Of a stretch of 64,000 bases of DNA, positions 35,470 to 44,404 are shown piece by piece. A program made the position numbers and the translations under genes. The stretch is from assembly GCA_036677145.1 (NCBI GenBank), contig JAKFFF010000079.1, positions 16,982 through 80,981 on the forward strand, given 5' to 3'. The notes under the pieces are model-generated. The model saw only the letters and a list, made by a program, of their open reading frames with translations. It was not told the origin of the DNA and searched no databases. The stretch comes from CADEED01 sp036677145. Lineage in GTDB: Bacteria; Pseudomonadota; Gammaproteobacteria; Steroidobacterales; Steroidobacteraceae. Every line of letters starts with the position of its first letter. Position 1 is the stretch's first letter.

Positions 35470-36087
35470 ATGTCGTTCTACGGTCTGCTCACGTTCTGCG
35501 CTGTCTACGCGCTCGCGGTCGCCACTCCCGGCCCCGGCATCGCCGCGATCGTCGCGCGCTCGCTGGCGCATGGATTCAGAGGCGCACCCGCGTTCGTCGC
35601 GGGATTCATCGTAGGGGACCTCGTGTGGTTCACCGTCGCCGCGACGGGCCTCGCCGCCATTGCGAAGTCCGCGGCCGTGGTATTCGTCGCGATCAAGTGG
35701 GCCGGCGTCGCCTATCTACTCTACCTGGCGTGGAGACTCTGGACGGCGCCCGCGGAGCGCGTCGCGGTCCCGGCCGATGAAGACGGTCGCCAGCACGGCT
35801 GGCGCGCGTTCGCCGCGAGTTTCATGCTCACGCTCGGCAACCCGAAGGCGATCCTGTTCTTCCTCGCGCTGCTGCCCACGGTGATCGACCTGGCGTCGAT
35901 GAATGCCCTGCGCTTCGTCGAGATCTCGCTCGCCATCGTCATCGTGCTGCCAGCGGTGTTGTTCTCGTACGTGTTCCTCGCGGCGCGTGCGCGCGAGATG
36001 TTCACGACGCCAAAGGCGGTGCGCCGATTGAACAGGAGTTCCGGCGCCGCCATGGCCGGCGCGGCCGCAGTAATCGCCGCCCGTTGA
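35470..36087 (+). CDS. LysE/RhtB family amino-acid exporter
   Basis: The 205-residue protein has about six transmembrane helices. The LysE N-terminal signature ATPGPGIAAIVARSLAHG is clear, as are KWAGVAYLLYLAWRLW and LTLGNPKAILFFLALLP. Such proteins export amino acids or homoserine-like compounds. The substrate cannot be told. It ends at a REP-like palindrome. Confidence 0.92.
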   Translation: MSFYGLLTFCAVYALAVATPGPGIAAIVARSLAHGFRGAPAFVAGFIVGDLVWFTVAATGLAAIAKSAAVVFVAIKWAGVAYLLYLAWRLWTAPAERVAVPADEDGRQHGWRAFAASFMLTLGNPKAILFFLALLPTVIDLASMNALRFVEISLAIVIVLPAVLFSYVFLAARAREMFTTPKAVRRLNRSSGAAMAGAAAVIAAR

Positions 36088-36118
36088 AATGGGGACATTC
36101 CCCGTTTCCTGGAAACGG
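36086..36118. repeat. REP-like palindromic element after the LysE gene
   Basis: GAAATGGGG (36086-36094) pairs with CCCCGTTTC (36100-36108) around ACATT, with one G-T wobble. CCGTTTCC and GGAAACGG (36102-36118) form an overlapping second hairpin. Alternative stem-loops of this kind (TGGGGACATTCCCC) recur as dispersed palindromes in proteobacterial genomes. Only one copy is visible here. The 36119-36262 remainder of the spacer shows nothing else clear. Confidence 0.5.
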
Positions 36119-36262
36119 TGACACACCTCAAGTATTCGGCGCGTCCAAACGCCAAGCTACTACTACTCGGTCTCGAGTGCGTCCACATTGCGCGAGCCGC
36201 GCGGGAGCACCGTGCCCTTTGTAAAGTAGTATCCGCACCCTTCTCGACACTGGATCAGCTCC

Positions 36263-36364
36263 ATGACTTATTTCGCCCAGCCTGCACGGGGCAACACCCT
36301 CGACGTCGACTTCGGCGTTGACAAGAGCAGCAAGCAAGGCGGCCGGAGCCGCGAGGCTGAATGA
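36263..36364 (+). CDS. Possible 33-residue small protein upstream of the flavin monooxygenase
   Basis: The frame MTYFAQPARGNTLDVDFGVD... runs 33 residues and its TGA overlaps the next gene's ATG (ATGA). The overlap is typical of translationally coupled genes. There is no family match I recognise and only a weak ribosome binding site. It may be a real small protein, a leader peptide or the remnant of a decayed gene. Confidence 0.35.
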   Translation: MTYFAQPARGNTLDVDFGVDKSSKQGGRSREAE

Positions 36365-37674
36365 GCACCCCTCCAGTTCTGATTGCGGGCGCCGGCATCG
36401 GCGGTCTCAGTACCGCGCTCACCCTGCACCAGATCGGCGTGCCATGCCGCATCTATGAAAGCGTCGCCGACATCAAACCACTGGGTGTCGGCATCAACCT
36501 GCAACCCAATGCCGTGCGCGAGCTCTACGAGTTGGGCCTTGGCCCGGCATCGCTCGCGACCATCGGCATCGAGACTCAGGAATGGGCACTGGTAGGGCTC
36601 AACGGCCACGATGTCTACAGCGAGCCGCGCGGTTTGCGTGCTGGCTACAACTGGCCGCAGTACTCCGTGCATCGCGGCAAGCTCCAGATGCTGCTGTATC
36701 GCGCGGTACTGGAACGGCTCGGACCGCGCGCAATCAGCACCGGCATGAAGGTCACCGGTTATCGGAACCATGCTGATGGCAGCGGCGTCAGCGCCCTATT
36801 GCAGGACCGCGCGGGTGCTCGTTCGGAGGTGGCGGGAAGCTTGCTTGTCGCCGCCGATGGCCTGCATTCGGCTGTGCGCCAGCAAATGCATCACGCGCAG
36901 CCGCCAATTCAATGGGGCGGCGCGATCATGTGGCGCGGCGTCACCCGGGGTAAACCGATTCGTTCTGGCGCCTCGTTCGTGGGGCTGGGTACACATCGTC
37001 ATCGCGTGGTGTTCTACCCGATTTCGGCACCGGATCCGGACACCGGACTCGCCGATATCAACTGGATCGCAGAAGTCACCGTCGACAACAAAGGCGGCTG
37101 GCCCGATGGCAACTGGAACAAACCGGTGAAGCACGAAGATTTCATCCATCACTTCACGCAGTGGAATTACGACTGGATCGACATTCCCGCCATGATTCTC
37201 GGCTCACGCGAAGTGTTCGAGTATCCGATGATCGATCGTGAACCCGTGGACACCTGGCGCGATGGCAATGCCGTGCTGCTCGGCGACGCCGCGCACGTGA
37301 TGTATCCGACCGGCTCAAACGGCGCGAGCCAGGCGATCGTCGACGCACGCGTGCTCGGCGCCGCGCTGCTCGAACATGGTGTCGATGCCGCGGCACTCGC
37401 GGCTTACGACGAGAAGCTTCGCCCGGAAATTTCCCCCTTGATCCTGCGCAATCGCGGGGCGGGTCCTTTCGGCTTGCTCAATCTGCTCGACGACCGTTGC
37501 GGCGGCGTGTTCGACAATATCGACGACGTGATCCCCAAGCCTGAGCGCGACGAATTCATGCACCGTTACAAGGTGGCTGCAGGCTTTGCGGCGGAGAAGC
37601 TCAATAATGCTGCGTCGCTCATCCCCACCGGCACGCAAGTACGCCGACCTGTCCCGAGCGAAGTGGCATGCTGA
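36361..37674 (+). CDS. FAD-dependent monooxygenase (aromatic hydroxylase type)
   Basis: The 437-residue flavoprotein shows the FAD-binding Rossmann motif AGAGIGGLSTALTL (10-23), the DG motif VAADGLHSAVRQ and the GD motif LLGDAAHVMYPTGSNGASQAI. This is the group A (PHBH-like) monooxygenase fold, nearest in feel to PhzS-like and related 'flavin-dependent oxidoreductases'. It would hydroxylate an aromatic or enolic substrate using NAD(P)H and O2. It overlaps the Dabb gene by 7 nt, so the pair likely acts together. Confidence 0.9.
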   Translation: MSTPPVLIAGAGIGGLSTALTLHQIGVPCRIYESVADIKPLGVGINLQPNAVRELYELGLGPASLATIGIETQEWALVGLNGHDVYSEPRGLRAGYNWPQYSVHRGKLQMLLYRAVLERLGPRAISTGMKVTGYRNHADGSGVSALLQDRAGARSEVAGSLLVAADGLHSAVRQQMHHAQPPIQWGGAIMWRGVTRGKPIRSGASFVGLGTHRHRVVFYPISAPDPDTGLADINWIAEVTVDNKGGWPDGNWNKPVKHEDFIHHFTQWNYDWIDIPAMILGSREVFEYPMIDREPVDTWRDGNAVLLGDAAHVMYPTGSNGASQAIVDARVLGAALLEHGVDAAALAAYDEKLRPEISPLILRNRGAGPFGLLNLLDDRCGGVFDNIDDVIPKPERDEFMHRYKVAAGFAAEKLNNAASLIPTGTQVRRPVPSEVAC

Positions 37675-37961
37675 GACACTTCGTGTTCATCAAGTACAGG
37701 CAGGGCACGAGCGATGCGCATATCGACGAGTTCCTCCGAAGGACGCGCGCCTTGCCCGAGAGCATTCCCGTGGTGCGAGATCTAGAGGTCGGCCGCGACG
37801 TGCTGCACAGTCCGCGCAGTTGGGACGTCATGCTCGCGATGCGTTTCAATTCGCTCGAAGAACTGCGGGAATACCAGACTCATCCAGCGCATCAGGCCTT
37901 GATGGCCTTCAATAATCCGCAGGTGGCCGACGTGGGCACGGTGGATTTTCCAGAGAACTAG
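37668..37961 (+). CDS. Dabb-domain (stress-responsive A/B barrel) protein
   Basis: The 97-residue product is a single dimeric alpha/beta-barrel domain, beginning MLRHFVFIKYRQG and ending with HPAHQALMAFNNP. Dabb proteins include polyketide cyclases and stress proteins. It overlaps the 3' end of the FAD monooxygenase, which suggests it processes or protects the monooxygenase product. It is convergent with parC with a 13-nt gap. Confidence 0.88.
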   Translation: MLRHFVFIKYRQGTSDAHIDEFLRRTRALPESIPVVRDLEVGRDVLHSPRSWDVMLAMRFNSLEELREYQTHPAHQALMAFNNPQVADVGTVDFPEN

Positions 37962-37974
37962 AAATGCCGTTCGA

Positions 37975-40212
37975 TCATTCTGTTTCCAGTGAATCGACCG
38001 TGCGCCAGCCGCGCGGCAGCACCGTGCCGCGCTGGGCGCGTGAGCCGCGGTAATCCTTGAGCTCCGGCCACGGGATCGTCATCTTGCGATCGCCGGAACG
38101 CACGATGAGCGACTTGTCCTTGCCGATGACGGTCATGCCTGTGAGGTAGTCCTCGCGGCTGGCGAACTTCTTCGACGGGACGTCGAACAACTTGTTGCCT
38201 TTGCCGCGCGGCAACTCGGGCACGTCCTTGACCGGGAACACGAGTAGTTTGCCGTCCTTGGATGACACAGCGACCAGGGCGTCGTCGCCCGGCACTGGCG
38301 CGGGCGGCAATACGAGGGCGCCATCCGGCAGGTTCAACAGGCCCTTGCCCGCCTTCTTCGACGCCCAGGTTTCCTTGAGCCGAACCGTGAAGCCGTAGCC
38401 GGCATCGCTCGCGACCAGCCACAGGTCCTCGGGATCACCGATCATCACACCACGCCACTTGGCGCCGTCGGGCGGATCCACGCGTGAAGACAGAGGCTCG
38501 CCCAAGCTGCGCGCCGACGGCAGCGAATGCGCCACCAGGCTATAGGCGCGTCCGGTCGAATCCAGGAACACCGCCTGCTGCACGCTGCGGCCTTTCGCCG
38601 AATGCTGGTATTCATCGCCCGACTTGTATTGCAGCGTGCGCGCGTCGATCTCGTGACCCTTCGCGGAACGCACGAAACCGCCCTTCGACAGGATGATCGT
38701 CGCAGGCTCGTTCGGGATGAGCTGAGACTCATCGATCGCCACCGCGGCTTCACGCTCGACAATCTTGGTCCGTCGATCGTCGCCATATTTCTCGGCGTCG
38801 GCCTCGATCTCGCTGGCGATGAGCTTCTTGAGCTTCGCCTTCGACTTGAGAATGCCCTCGAGTTCTTCACGCTCCTCGGCGAGCTTCTTCTGCTCGTCGC
38901 GGATCTTCATCTCTTCGAGCTTCGCCAGGTGGCGCAGCTTGGTTTCGAGAATCGCCTCGGCCTGGATCTCGGAGAGCTTGAAGCGCTTCATGAGCACGGG
39001 CTTGGGCTCGTCCTCGCGACGGATGATACGAATCACCTCGTCGAGGTTGAGATAGGCCGCCAGCAATCCATCGAGGATGTGCAGCCGCTTCGCGACCTTG
39101 TCGAGCCGGAATTCCAGCCGCCGGGTCACCGTCTTCGTGCGGAACACGAGCCACTCGTTGAGCAGGTCGCGCAGGCCCATCACCTTGGGCTTGCCCTCGA
39201 GCGTGATCACGTTGATGTTCACGCGATAATTGCGCTCGAGATCGGTGGTCGCGAACAGGTGCGCCATCAACTGCGCGACGTCGGCCCGCTTCTTGGGCTC
39301 GATGACGATGCGGATTCTTTCCTCGTGGTCCGACTCGTCGCGGATGTCCTCGACCATCGGCAGCTTCTTTTCGCGCATCTGCGCGGCGATCTGCTCGATG
39401 ATCTTGTTGCCCGACACCTGGTACGGCAACTCGCTGATCACGATGTTGTCGTCTTCCTCTTTGTACACCGCGCGCGCCTTGAAGCTGCCGTTGCCGGTGT
39501 TGTAGATGTCGAGCAGCTCGGAGCGCGGCGAAACGATCTCGCCGCCCGTGGGAAGGTCGGGGCCCTTCACGTACTTCATGAGCGTACGTGTCATCGCCTC
39601 CGGCTCATCCAGCAGGTGAATGCACGCCTGCGCGATCTCGCGCAGGTTGTGAGGCGGGATATCCGTCGACATGCCCACCGCGATGCCCTGCGTGCCGTTG
39701 AGCAGCACGTTGGGCAGGCGCGCCGGCAGAAATGCCGGTTCCTCCAGCGTGCCGTCGAAGTTCGGCTGCCAGTCGACCGTGCCATCCGACAGTTCCGACA
39801 GCAGCACTTCGGCGTAACGCGTGAGCTTCGACTCCGTGTAACGCATCGCCGCGAAGGACTTCGGATCGTCGGGCGAGCCCCAGTTGCCCTGCCCATCGAC
39901 GATGGGATAGCGATAAGAGAAGTCCTGCGCCATGAGCACCATGGCTTCGTAGCAGGCCGAATCGCCGTGCGGATGGAACTTGCCGATCACGTCACCAACA
40001 GTGCGCGCGGACTTCTTGTGCTTCTGGCCAGAGGACAGGCCGAGCTCGCTCATCGCGTAGATGATGCGGCGCTGCACGGGCTTGAGGCCGTCCGACAACG
40101 CCGGCAGCGCGCGATCGAGGATCACGTACATCGAATAGTCGAGGTACGCCTTCTCGGTGAAGGTGCGTAGAGGTTGTTTCTCCACGCCTTCGAAATTCAG
40201 TTCGTCTTGCAT
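37975..40212 (-). CDS. parC: DNA topoisomerase IV subunit A
   Basis: The 745-residue protein is the DNA breakage-reunion subunit that decatenates chromosomes. The quinolone-resistance region is HPHGDSACYEAMV, with the usual serine rather than a resistance substitution. The catalytic tyrosine is in AMRYTESKLTRYAEV. A shorter C-terminal domain with degenerate blades, typical of ParC rather than GyrA, follows. It starts 26 nt after the parE stop. Confidence 0.97.
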   Translation of the reverse strand: MQDELNFEGVEKQPLRTFTEKAYLDYSMYVILDRALPALSDGLKPVQRRIIYAMSELGLSSGQKHKKSARTVGDVIGKFHPHGDSACYEAMVLMAQDFSYRYPIVDGQGNWGSPDDPKSFAAMRYTESKLTRYAEVLLSELSDGTVDWQPNFDGTLEEPAFLPARLPNVLLNGTQGIAVGMSTDIPPHNLREIAQACIHLLDEPEAMTRTLMKYVKGPDLPTGGEIVSPRSELLDIYNTGNGSFKARAVYKEEDDNIVISELPYQVSGNKIIEQIAAQMREKKLPMVEDIRDESDHEERIRIVIEPKKRADVAQLMAHLFATTDLERNYRVNINVITLEGKPKVMGLRDLLNEWLVFRTKTVTRRLEFRLDKVAKRLHILDGLLAAYLNLDEVIRIIRREDEPKPVLMKRFKLSEIQAEAILETKLRHLAKLEEMKIRDEQKKLAEEREELEGILKSKAKLKKLIASEIEADAEKYGDDRRTKIVEREAAVAIDESQLIPNEPATIILSKGGFVRSAKGHEIDARTLQYKSGDEYQHSAKGRSVQQAVFLDSTGRAYSLVAHSLPSARSLGEPLSSRVDPPDGAKWRGVMIGDPEDLWLVASDAGYGFTVRLKETWASKKAGKGLLNLPDGALVLPPAPVPGDDALVAVSSKDGKLLVFPVKDVPELPRGKGNKLFDVPSKKFASREDYLTGMTVIGKDKSLIVRSGDRKMTIPWPELKDYRGSRAQRGTVLPRGWRTVDSLETE

Positions 40213-40238
40213 GTGTTATCCGGTTTTCTGGCCCGGGA

Positions 40239-42131
40239 TCAGGGAACGACTTCGGCGAGATTGCCCTTCTCTTCCAGCCACTCCCGACGGTCGGAGGCGC
40301 GCTTCTTGGCGAGCAACATGTCCATGAGCTGGTCGCTGTCGTCTTTCGCGGAGATGGTGAGCTGCACCAGCCGGCGCGTGCGCGGATCCATCGTGGTTTC
40401 GCGCAGCTGCGAAGGATTCATTTCGCCGAGGCCCTTGAAACGCGTGACCGACGGCTTGGCCTTCGTCTTGCCTTCGCTCTCGATCTTCTTGAGCAACGCG
40501 TCGCGCTCCTGCTCGTCGAGCGCGTAGTAGATGTTCTTGCCCGCGTCGATGCGGAACAGCGGCGGCATCGCGACGAACACGTGGCCATTGGCCACGAGCG
40601 GCCGGAAGTGCCGCAGGAACAGCGCGCACAGCAGCGTCGCGATGTGCAGTCCGTCGGAGTCGGCGTCCGCGAGGATGCAGATCTTGTGGTAGCGCAGTCC
40701 TGACAGATCGCTGGTGCCCGGGTCGATGCCCATGGCGACCGAGATGTCGTGCACTTCCTGCGAGCTGTTGATCTCGCCCACCGACACTTCCCAGGTGTTC
40801 AGGATCTTTCCACGCAACGGCATGATGGCCTGCGTCTCGCGATCACGCGCCTGTTTGGCGGATCCGCCGGCCGAATCACCTTCGACGAGGAACAGCTCGG
40901 AATGCTTCGGATCCTGGTTGGTGCAGTCGGCTAACTTCCCGGGCAATGCGGGACCCGCGGTGACGCGTTTGCGTTTGACCTGCGCGGCCGCCTTGGTGCG
41001 CTCCTGCGCGTTCTCGATGGCGAACTGCGCGATGCGCTCACCGGCATCCGGATGCTGGTTGAGCCACAACGACAGGGAGTCGTGCACGAAATTCTCGACC
41101 AGCGCGGCGGCATCGCGCGTGGCGAGGCGCTCCTTCATCTGGCCGGCGAACTGCGGCTCCTGGATCTTGATCGACAACACGAAGCACGCCTTGTCGAAGA
41201 TGTCCTCGGGCGAAAGCTTCAGCCCGCGCGGAACGAGATTGCGGAATTCGCAGAACTCTCGCACGGCGCCCGCGACACCGGCGCGCAATCCGTTGACGTG
41301 CGTGCCGCCTTCAGCCGTGGGAATCAAGTTGACGTAGCTCTCGCCCATCGCGCGCTCGGCGTTCGGCGTCCACACCAGCGCGTATTCGACGACGTTGATC
41401 TTTTCCTGGTCGTTCTTCGCGAAGATGGGATCGGCCGGCAGCGCGTCTTCCTTGCCGATTTCTTCCTTGAGGTACGCGGCGAGATCACCGGTGAAGAACC
41501 ACTCGTCCTTCTCCTTGGTCGCCTCGTTCTCGAATGTGATCTTGAGACCCGGACAGAGCACGGCCTTTGCTTTCAGCACGTGCTTCAGCTGCGGCACGGA
41601 GAACTTGTCGGAGTCGAAGAATTTCGGGTCCGGCCAGAAGCGCACCGTGGTGCCGGTGTTGCGCTGGCCGACGGCGCCGACCACTTCCAGCTTCGAGGAG
41701 ACTTTGCCGTCCTTGAAGCCGATGTTGTATTCCTTGCCGTTGCGCTTGATCCAGCACTCGAGCTGCTTCGACAGCGCGTTCACGACGGACACGCCGACGC
41801 CATGCAGTCCGCCGGAAACTTCGTAGGTCTTGTCGTTGAATTTGCCGCCAGCGTGCAGGCGCGTGAGGATCAGCTCGACGCCCGAGACTTTTTCCTTCGG
41901 GTGAATATCGACCGGCATGCCACGGCCGTCGTCCGCCACCGACAGGGAGTTGTCCTTGTGCAGGGTGACGTTGATCTCTTTGGCGTGCCCCGCCAACGCC
42001 TCGTCGACCGAGTTGTCGACGACTTCATGCGCGAGATGGTTGGGCCGGGTGGTGTCGGTGTACATGCCCGGGCGGCGGCGCACGGGCTCGAGACCGGAAA
42101 GGACTTCGATATCGGATGCGGTGTAGGACAT
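40239..42131 (-). CDS. parE: DNA topoisomerase IV subunit B
   Basis: The 630-residue ATPase subunit starts MSYTASDIEVLSGLEPVRRRPGMY. It shows the GHKL motifs HEVVDNSVDEA, DDGRGMPVDIHPKE and GLHGVGVSVVNALS, and the TOPRIM motifs FLVEGDSAGGSAKQARDR and DADSDG. The length matches ParE and lacks the GyrB insertion. The ATG at 42131 follows GGAAGAGA; the frame is open upstream but family alignment supports this start. It is in an operon with parC. Confidence 0.97.
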   Translation of the reverse strand: MSYTASDIEVLSGLEPVRRRPGMYTDTTRPNHLAHEVVDNSVDEALAGHAKEINVTLHKDNSLSVADDGRGMPVDIHPKEKVSGVELILTRLHAGGKFNDKTYEVSGGLHGVGVSVVNALSKQLECWIKRNGKEYNIGFKDGKVSSKLEVVGAVGQRNTGTTVRFWPDPKFFDSDKFSVPQLKHVLKAKAVLCPGLKITFENEATKEKDEWFFTGDLAAYLKEEIGKEDALPADPIFAKNDQEKINVVEYALVWTPNAERAMGESYVNLIPTAEGGTHVNGLRAGVAGAVREFCEFRNLVPRGLKLSPEDIFDKACFVLSIKIQEPQFAGQMKERLATRDAAALVENFVHDSLSLWLNQHPDAGERIAQFAIENAQERTKAAAQVKRKRVTAGPALPGKLADCTNQDPKHSELFLVEGDSAGGSAKQARDRETQAIMPLRGKILNTWEVSVGEINSSQEVHDISVAMGIDPGTSDLSGLRYHKICILADADSDGLHIATLLCALFLRHFRPLVANGHVFVAMPPLFRIDAGKNIYYALDEQERDALLKKIESEGKTKAKPSVTRFKGLGEMNPSQLRETTMDPRTRRLVQLTISAKDDSDQLMDMLLAKKRASDRREWLEEKGNLAEVVP

Positions 42132-42234
42132 TCTCTTCCGCGGCAGAAAAACTTGCGCGCGGACTCCATGCCGCGCGGCGCGGAGTGTACCAGCGATTCG
42201 CCGTGCGGCGAGAGGCGAGTTCCTGGCGCGAACC

Positions 42235-42654
42235 TCAGGGAAACGAGGCGCGCAGGCGCCGGCCGAATCCCGTAAGCGAAAGCGCGAATGCGAGAACCGC
42301 GATTGCGACGACGTAGCCACCGCCGATGATCGCGTCATTCACGAAGGCTTCGGGAATCGTCAAGACCGACTCCTGCACTCTCACACCCGCATCCACCACT
42401 TCATCCGACATCTCGCCCAGGCCGAAATAGACCAGCAACATCAATGTCATTAGTCCACCAACTAAATTGCTGATCATCAGCCAGCGGGACGCGAAAGAAC
42501 TCCGCGTGGTCTCGACCGGATTGGCTGCGAGGGATTCGTCGGCGGCGATACGCGCCCACACGCCGGCATCGAATCGCCCGTCCAGCCTTGGGACCTTGAT
42601 GTGTTTTTCCAGAGCGCGATCGAGCCGCGCCTCGACTTGCTGTTTGGCATTCAT
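42235..42654 (-). CDS. Two-helix membrane protein, probable anti-sigma factor
   Basis: The 139-residue protein has a cytoplasmic N-terminal half with RLDGRFDAGVWARI, then transmembrane helices near 58-76 and 108-128. Its ATG overlaps the stop of the ECF sigma gene by 4 nt. That position is typical for an anti-sigma factor. It lacks the HxxxCxxC zinc motif of ZAS anti-sigmas. The role is inferred from context only. Confidence 0.75.
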   Translation of the reverse strand: MNAKQQVEARLDRALEKHIKVPRLDGRFDAGVWARIAADESLAANPVETTRSSFASRWLMISNLVGGLMTLMLLVYFGLGEMSDEVVDAGVRVQESVLTIPEAFVNDAIIGGGYVVAIAVLAFALSLTGFGRRLRASFP

Positions 42655-43259
42655 GATTCGGTCTCCGACTTGCCCGCGAGGACCGCGAGGCGCTTTCGTC
42701 CACGATGCAACAGTGCCTTTACAGTACCCGTGGGCATGGATAACAGGGCACCGACTTCCTCACAGCTGCGATCTTCCAGATAAAAAAGGACTACCACCCG
42801 CCGATAGGGTTCCGGCAGTTGCCCGAGTAGCTTGCCGACGTCGTATTCCGCCGACGCCTGGCCCGACCCTTCTGCGTCCGCCGAGCCGTCCCTGCCGAAT
42901 AGCAGTGGATCGTCGTCATCGTCGGAAATGTTCGAAAAATCCTCGAGCGGCACTATGCGCCGCTCCCGCGTGACGGCCGTCAGGCAGGTATTGCGCACGA
43001 TGGTGTAAAGCCAGGTGGACAGTGCCGCGCGGCCGTCGAATCGGGGCAATGCCTGCCACGCCTTCATGAATGAAGTCTGGGCCAGGTCCTCGGCCAGCGC
43101 CGGGTCCCGCACGATGGAGATGGCCAGGTGCAGGGCCTTCTGGCGATAGCGTTGCATCAGCCCTTCGAGCACCACGCGCCGCTCGCCACGGTTCAGGGCC
43201 GCGACCAGATCCGCGTCCCGCGCCATGGCCTCCGACGGGATCGGGGCGCCCGGATTCAT
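42651..43259 (-). CDS. ECF-type RNA polymerase sigma factor
   Basis: From the ATG at 43259 the product has 202 residues. Region 2 is clear (LAEDLAQTSFMKAWQALPRF, STWLYTIVRNTC) and region 4 shows LEDRSCEEVGALLSMPTGTV then KALLHRGRKRL. The linker carries an unusual acidic run (SDDDDD). ECF sigmas direct RNA polymerase to stress or envelope promoters, often including their own. The trigger is unknown. It is divergent from a membrane protein gene at 43387 across 127 nt. Confidence 0.9.
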   Translation of the reverse strand: MNPGAPIPSEAMARDADLVAALNRGERRVVLEGLMQRYRQKALHLAISIVRDPALAEDLAQTSFMKAWQALPRFDGRAALSTWLYTIVRNTCLTAVTRERRIVPLEDFSNISDDDDDPLLFGRDGSADAEGSGQASAEYDVGKLLGQLPEPYRRVVVLFYLEDRSCEEVGALLSMPTGTVKALLHRGRKRLAVLAGKSETES

Positions 43260-43386
43260 TTTTACGGCTGCCTGCACGTGCCTGATACTGCGCAGGCGTA
43301 TAGCGGGTTGCAGCGGGTGGCTGCAACCGGAACGGGGGGTGCCGGGTAACAAGGGCGTCCCTGAGCTCTACCTGGAGTACTTGAAT

Positions 43387-43827
43387 ATGGATCACGCAAT
43401 CATGGGAATGCTGATTCCCATCACGGCCATCATCTTCGGCGTCGGCATCGGCTCGCTAACGATCTGGGCCGAGCACAAGCGCAAGTCGCAGCTGCTCGAC
43501 CAGCTCCACCGCGAGCGCATGTTGGCCCTCGAGAAAGGTGTCGAACCACCCGCCATCGCGCCCGGCCTCGTGGGCTTTCTGAGCAACAAGCCGAAGGTCG
43601 CGCCCAGGTACCTGTGGCCGAAGGCGATGCGAAACGGGATGTGGATGTTGTTGAGCGGCCTGGTGCTCTACTTCGCCATCGACAACGCGGGCGGCGAAGA
43701 AGGTTCACTCTTTGCGCTGATCCCCGCCGCCATCGGCGTCGCCAACCTGATCTACGCCGCGGTCCTGTGGCAGCAGGAAAAGGATGAGCCGCCGCGCCGC
43801 CCCGGCGTCGACAACGAACTACTCTAG
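43387..43827 (+). CDS. Small membrane protein, DUF6249-like
   Basis: The 146-residue product starts with a transmembrane helix (MGMLIPITAIIFGVGIGSLTI), then a charged helix (AEHKRKSQLLDQLHRERMLA) and two further hydrophobic segments near 83-100 and 108-125. The phrase ERMLALEKGVEPP is common in a family of uncharacterised proteins found beside ECF sigma/anti-sigma genes. It overlaps the convergent DUF3501 gene by 9 nt. It is a likely target or partner of the divergent sigma factor. Confidence 0.8.
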   Translation: MDHAIMGMLIPITAIIFGVGIGSLTIWAEHKRKSQLLDQLHRERMLALEKGVEPPAIAPGLVGFLSNKPKVAPRYLWPKAMRNGMWMLLSGLVLYFAIDNAGGEEGSLFALIPAAIGVANLIYAAVLWQQEKDEPPRRPGVDNELL

Positions 43828-44403
43828 GTCAGCCGCGAGCGCGGCGCGGATGTTTTCCGGGATCGGCGCCAGTTCGTGTGAATAGTTAGGGTGGTCGACG
43901 CCCGCATTGAGGGCGGCGCCACCCTTGCACTTCGCGGCCATTGCCTCGCTGAGCTCGAAACGCAGGAAGTGCACGGCCGAGGTCTTGGTCTCGTTCTCGC
44001 GCTCCAGGTCCTCGTCCGCGATCGCGAACACCCGGTCGAAACCTGCCACCTGGACCCAGCAGCGATCCTCGACACCACGCAGCTTCTCGAGCTGCACGCG
44101 CCGGACTTCCGGATCGGTGTATTCGATGAGCAAGGTCACTTTCCAGTTGCGTCCGTCCGGGATCAGCGGGTTATAGGCAGAGAGCTCCTCGTCGATGCCC
44201 TCCGCTTCGAAGATGCGTTCCGTGCGCAGCATTTCCTGCACTTGGTACTGCACCGTCACCCGATCCTCGAACAGCCACATCGTGTTGCCGCCAACGTTGA
44301 GCTGACGATTCTTCTTGTGCGCGATGACGCGCGCGCGGAATTCCGGGCGCTCGCGCGAGTAACGCTCGAGCGGCAGCAGATCCGATGCGACCAGTTTCTT
44401 CAT
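43819..44403 (-). CDS. DUF3501 family protein
   Basis: The 194-residue product begins MKKLVASDLLPLERYSRERP and carries FEDRVTVQYQVQEMLRTERIF and YNPLIPDGRNWKVTLLIEY, which I recognise as DUF3501. It has no known enzymatic activity. It follows the iron-sulfur gene by 1 nt and completes a rubrerythrin, iron-sulfur, DUF3501 set that recurs in proteobacteria. Confidence 0.9.
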   Translation of the reverse strand: MKKLVASDLLPLERYSRERPEFRARVIAHKKNRQLNVGGNTMWLFEDRVTVQYQVQEMLRTERIFEAEGIDEELSAYNPLIPDGRNWKVTLLIEYTDPEVRRVQLEKLRGVEDRCWVQVAGFDRVFAIADEDLERENETKTSAVHFLRFELSEAMAAKCKGGAALNAGVDHPNYSHELAPIPENIRAALAADLE

Positions 44404-44404
44404 G

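Noticed and set aside
38527..40170. 547-codon open frame opposite parC
   Set aside because: Mirror of a well-conserved gene; rich in His, Arg and Asp/Glu runs from codon reversal; no family features.
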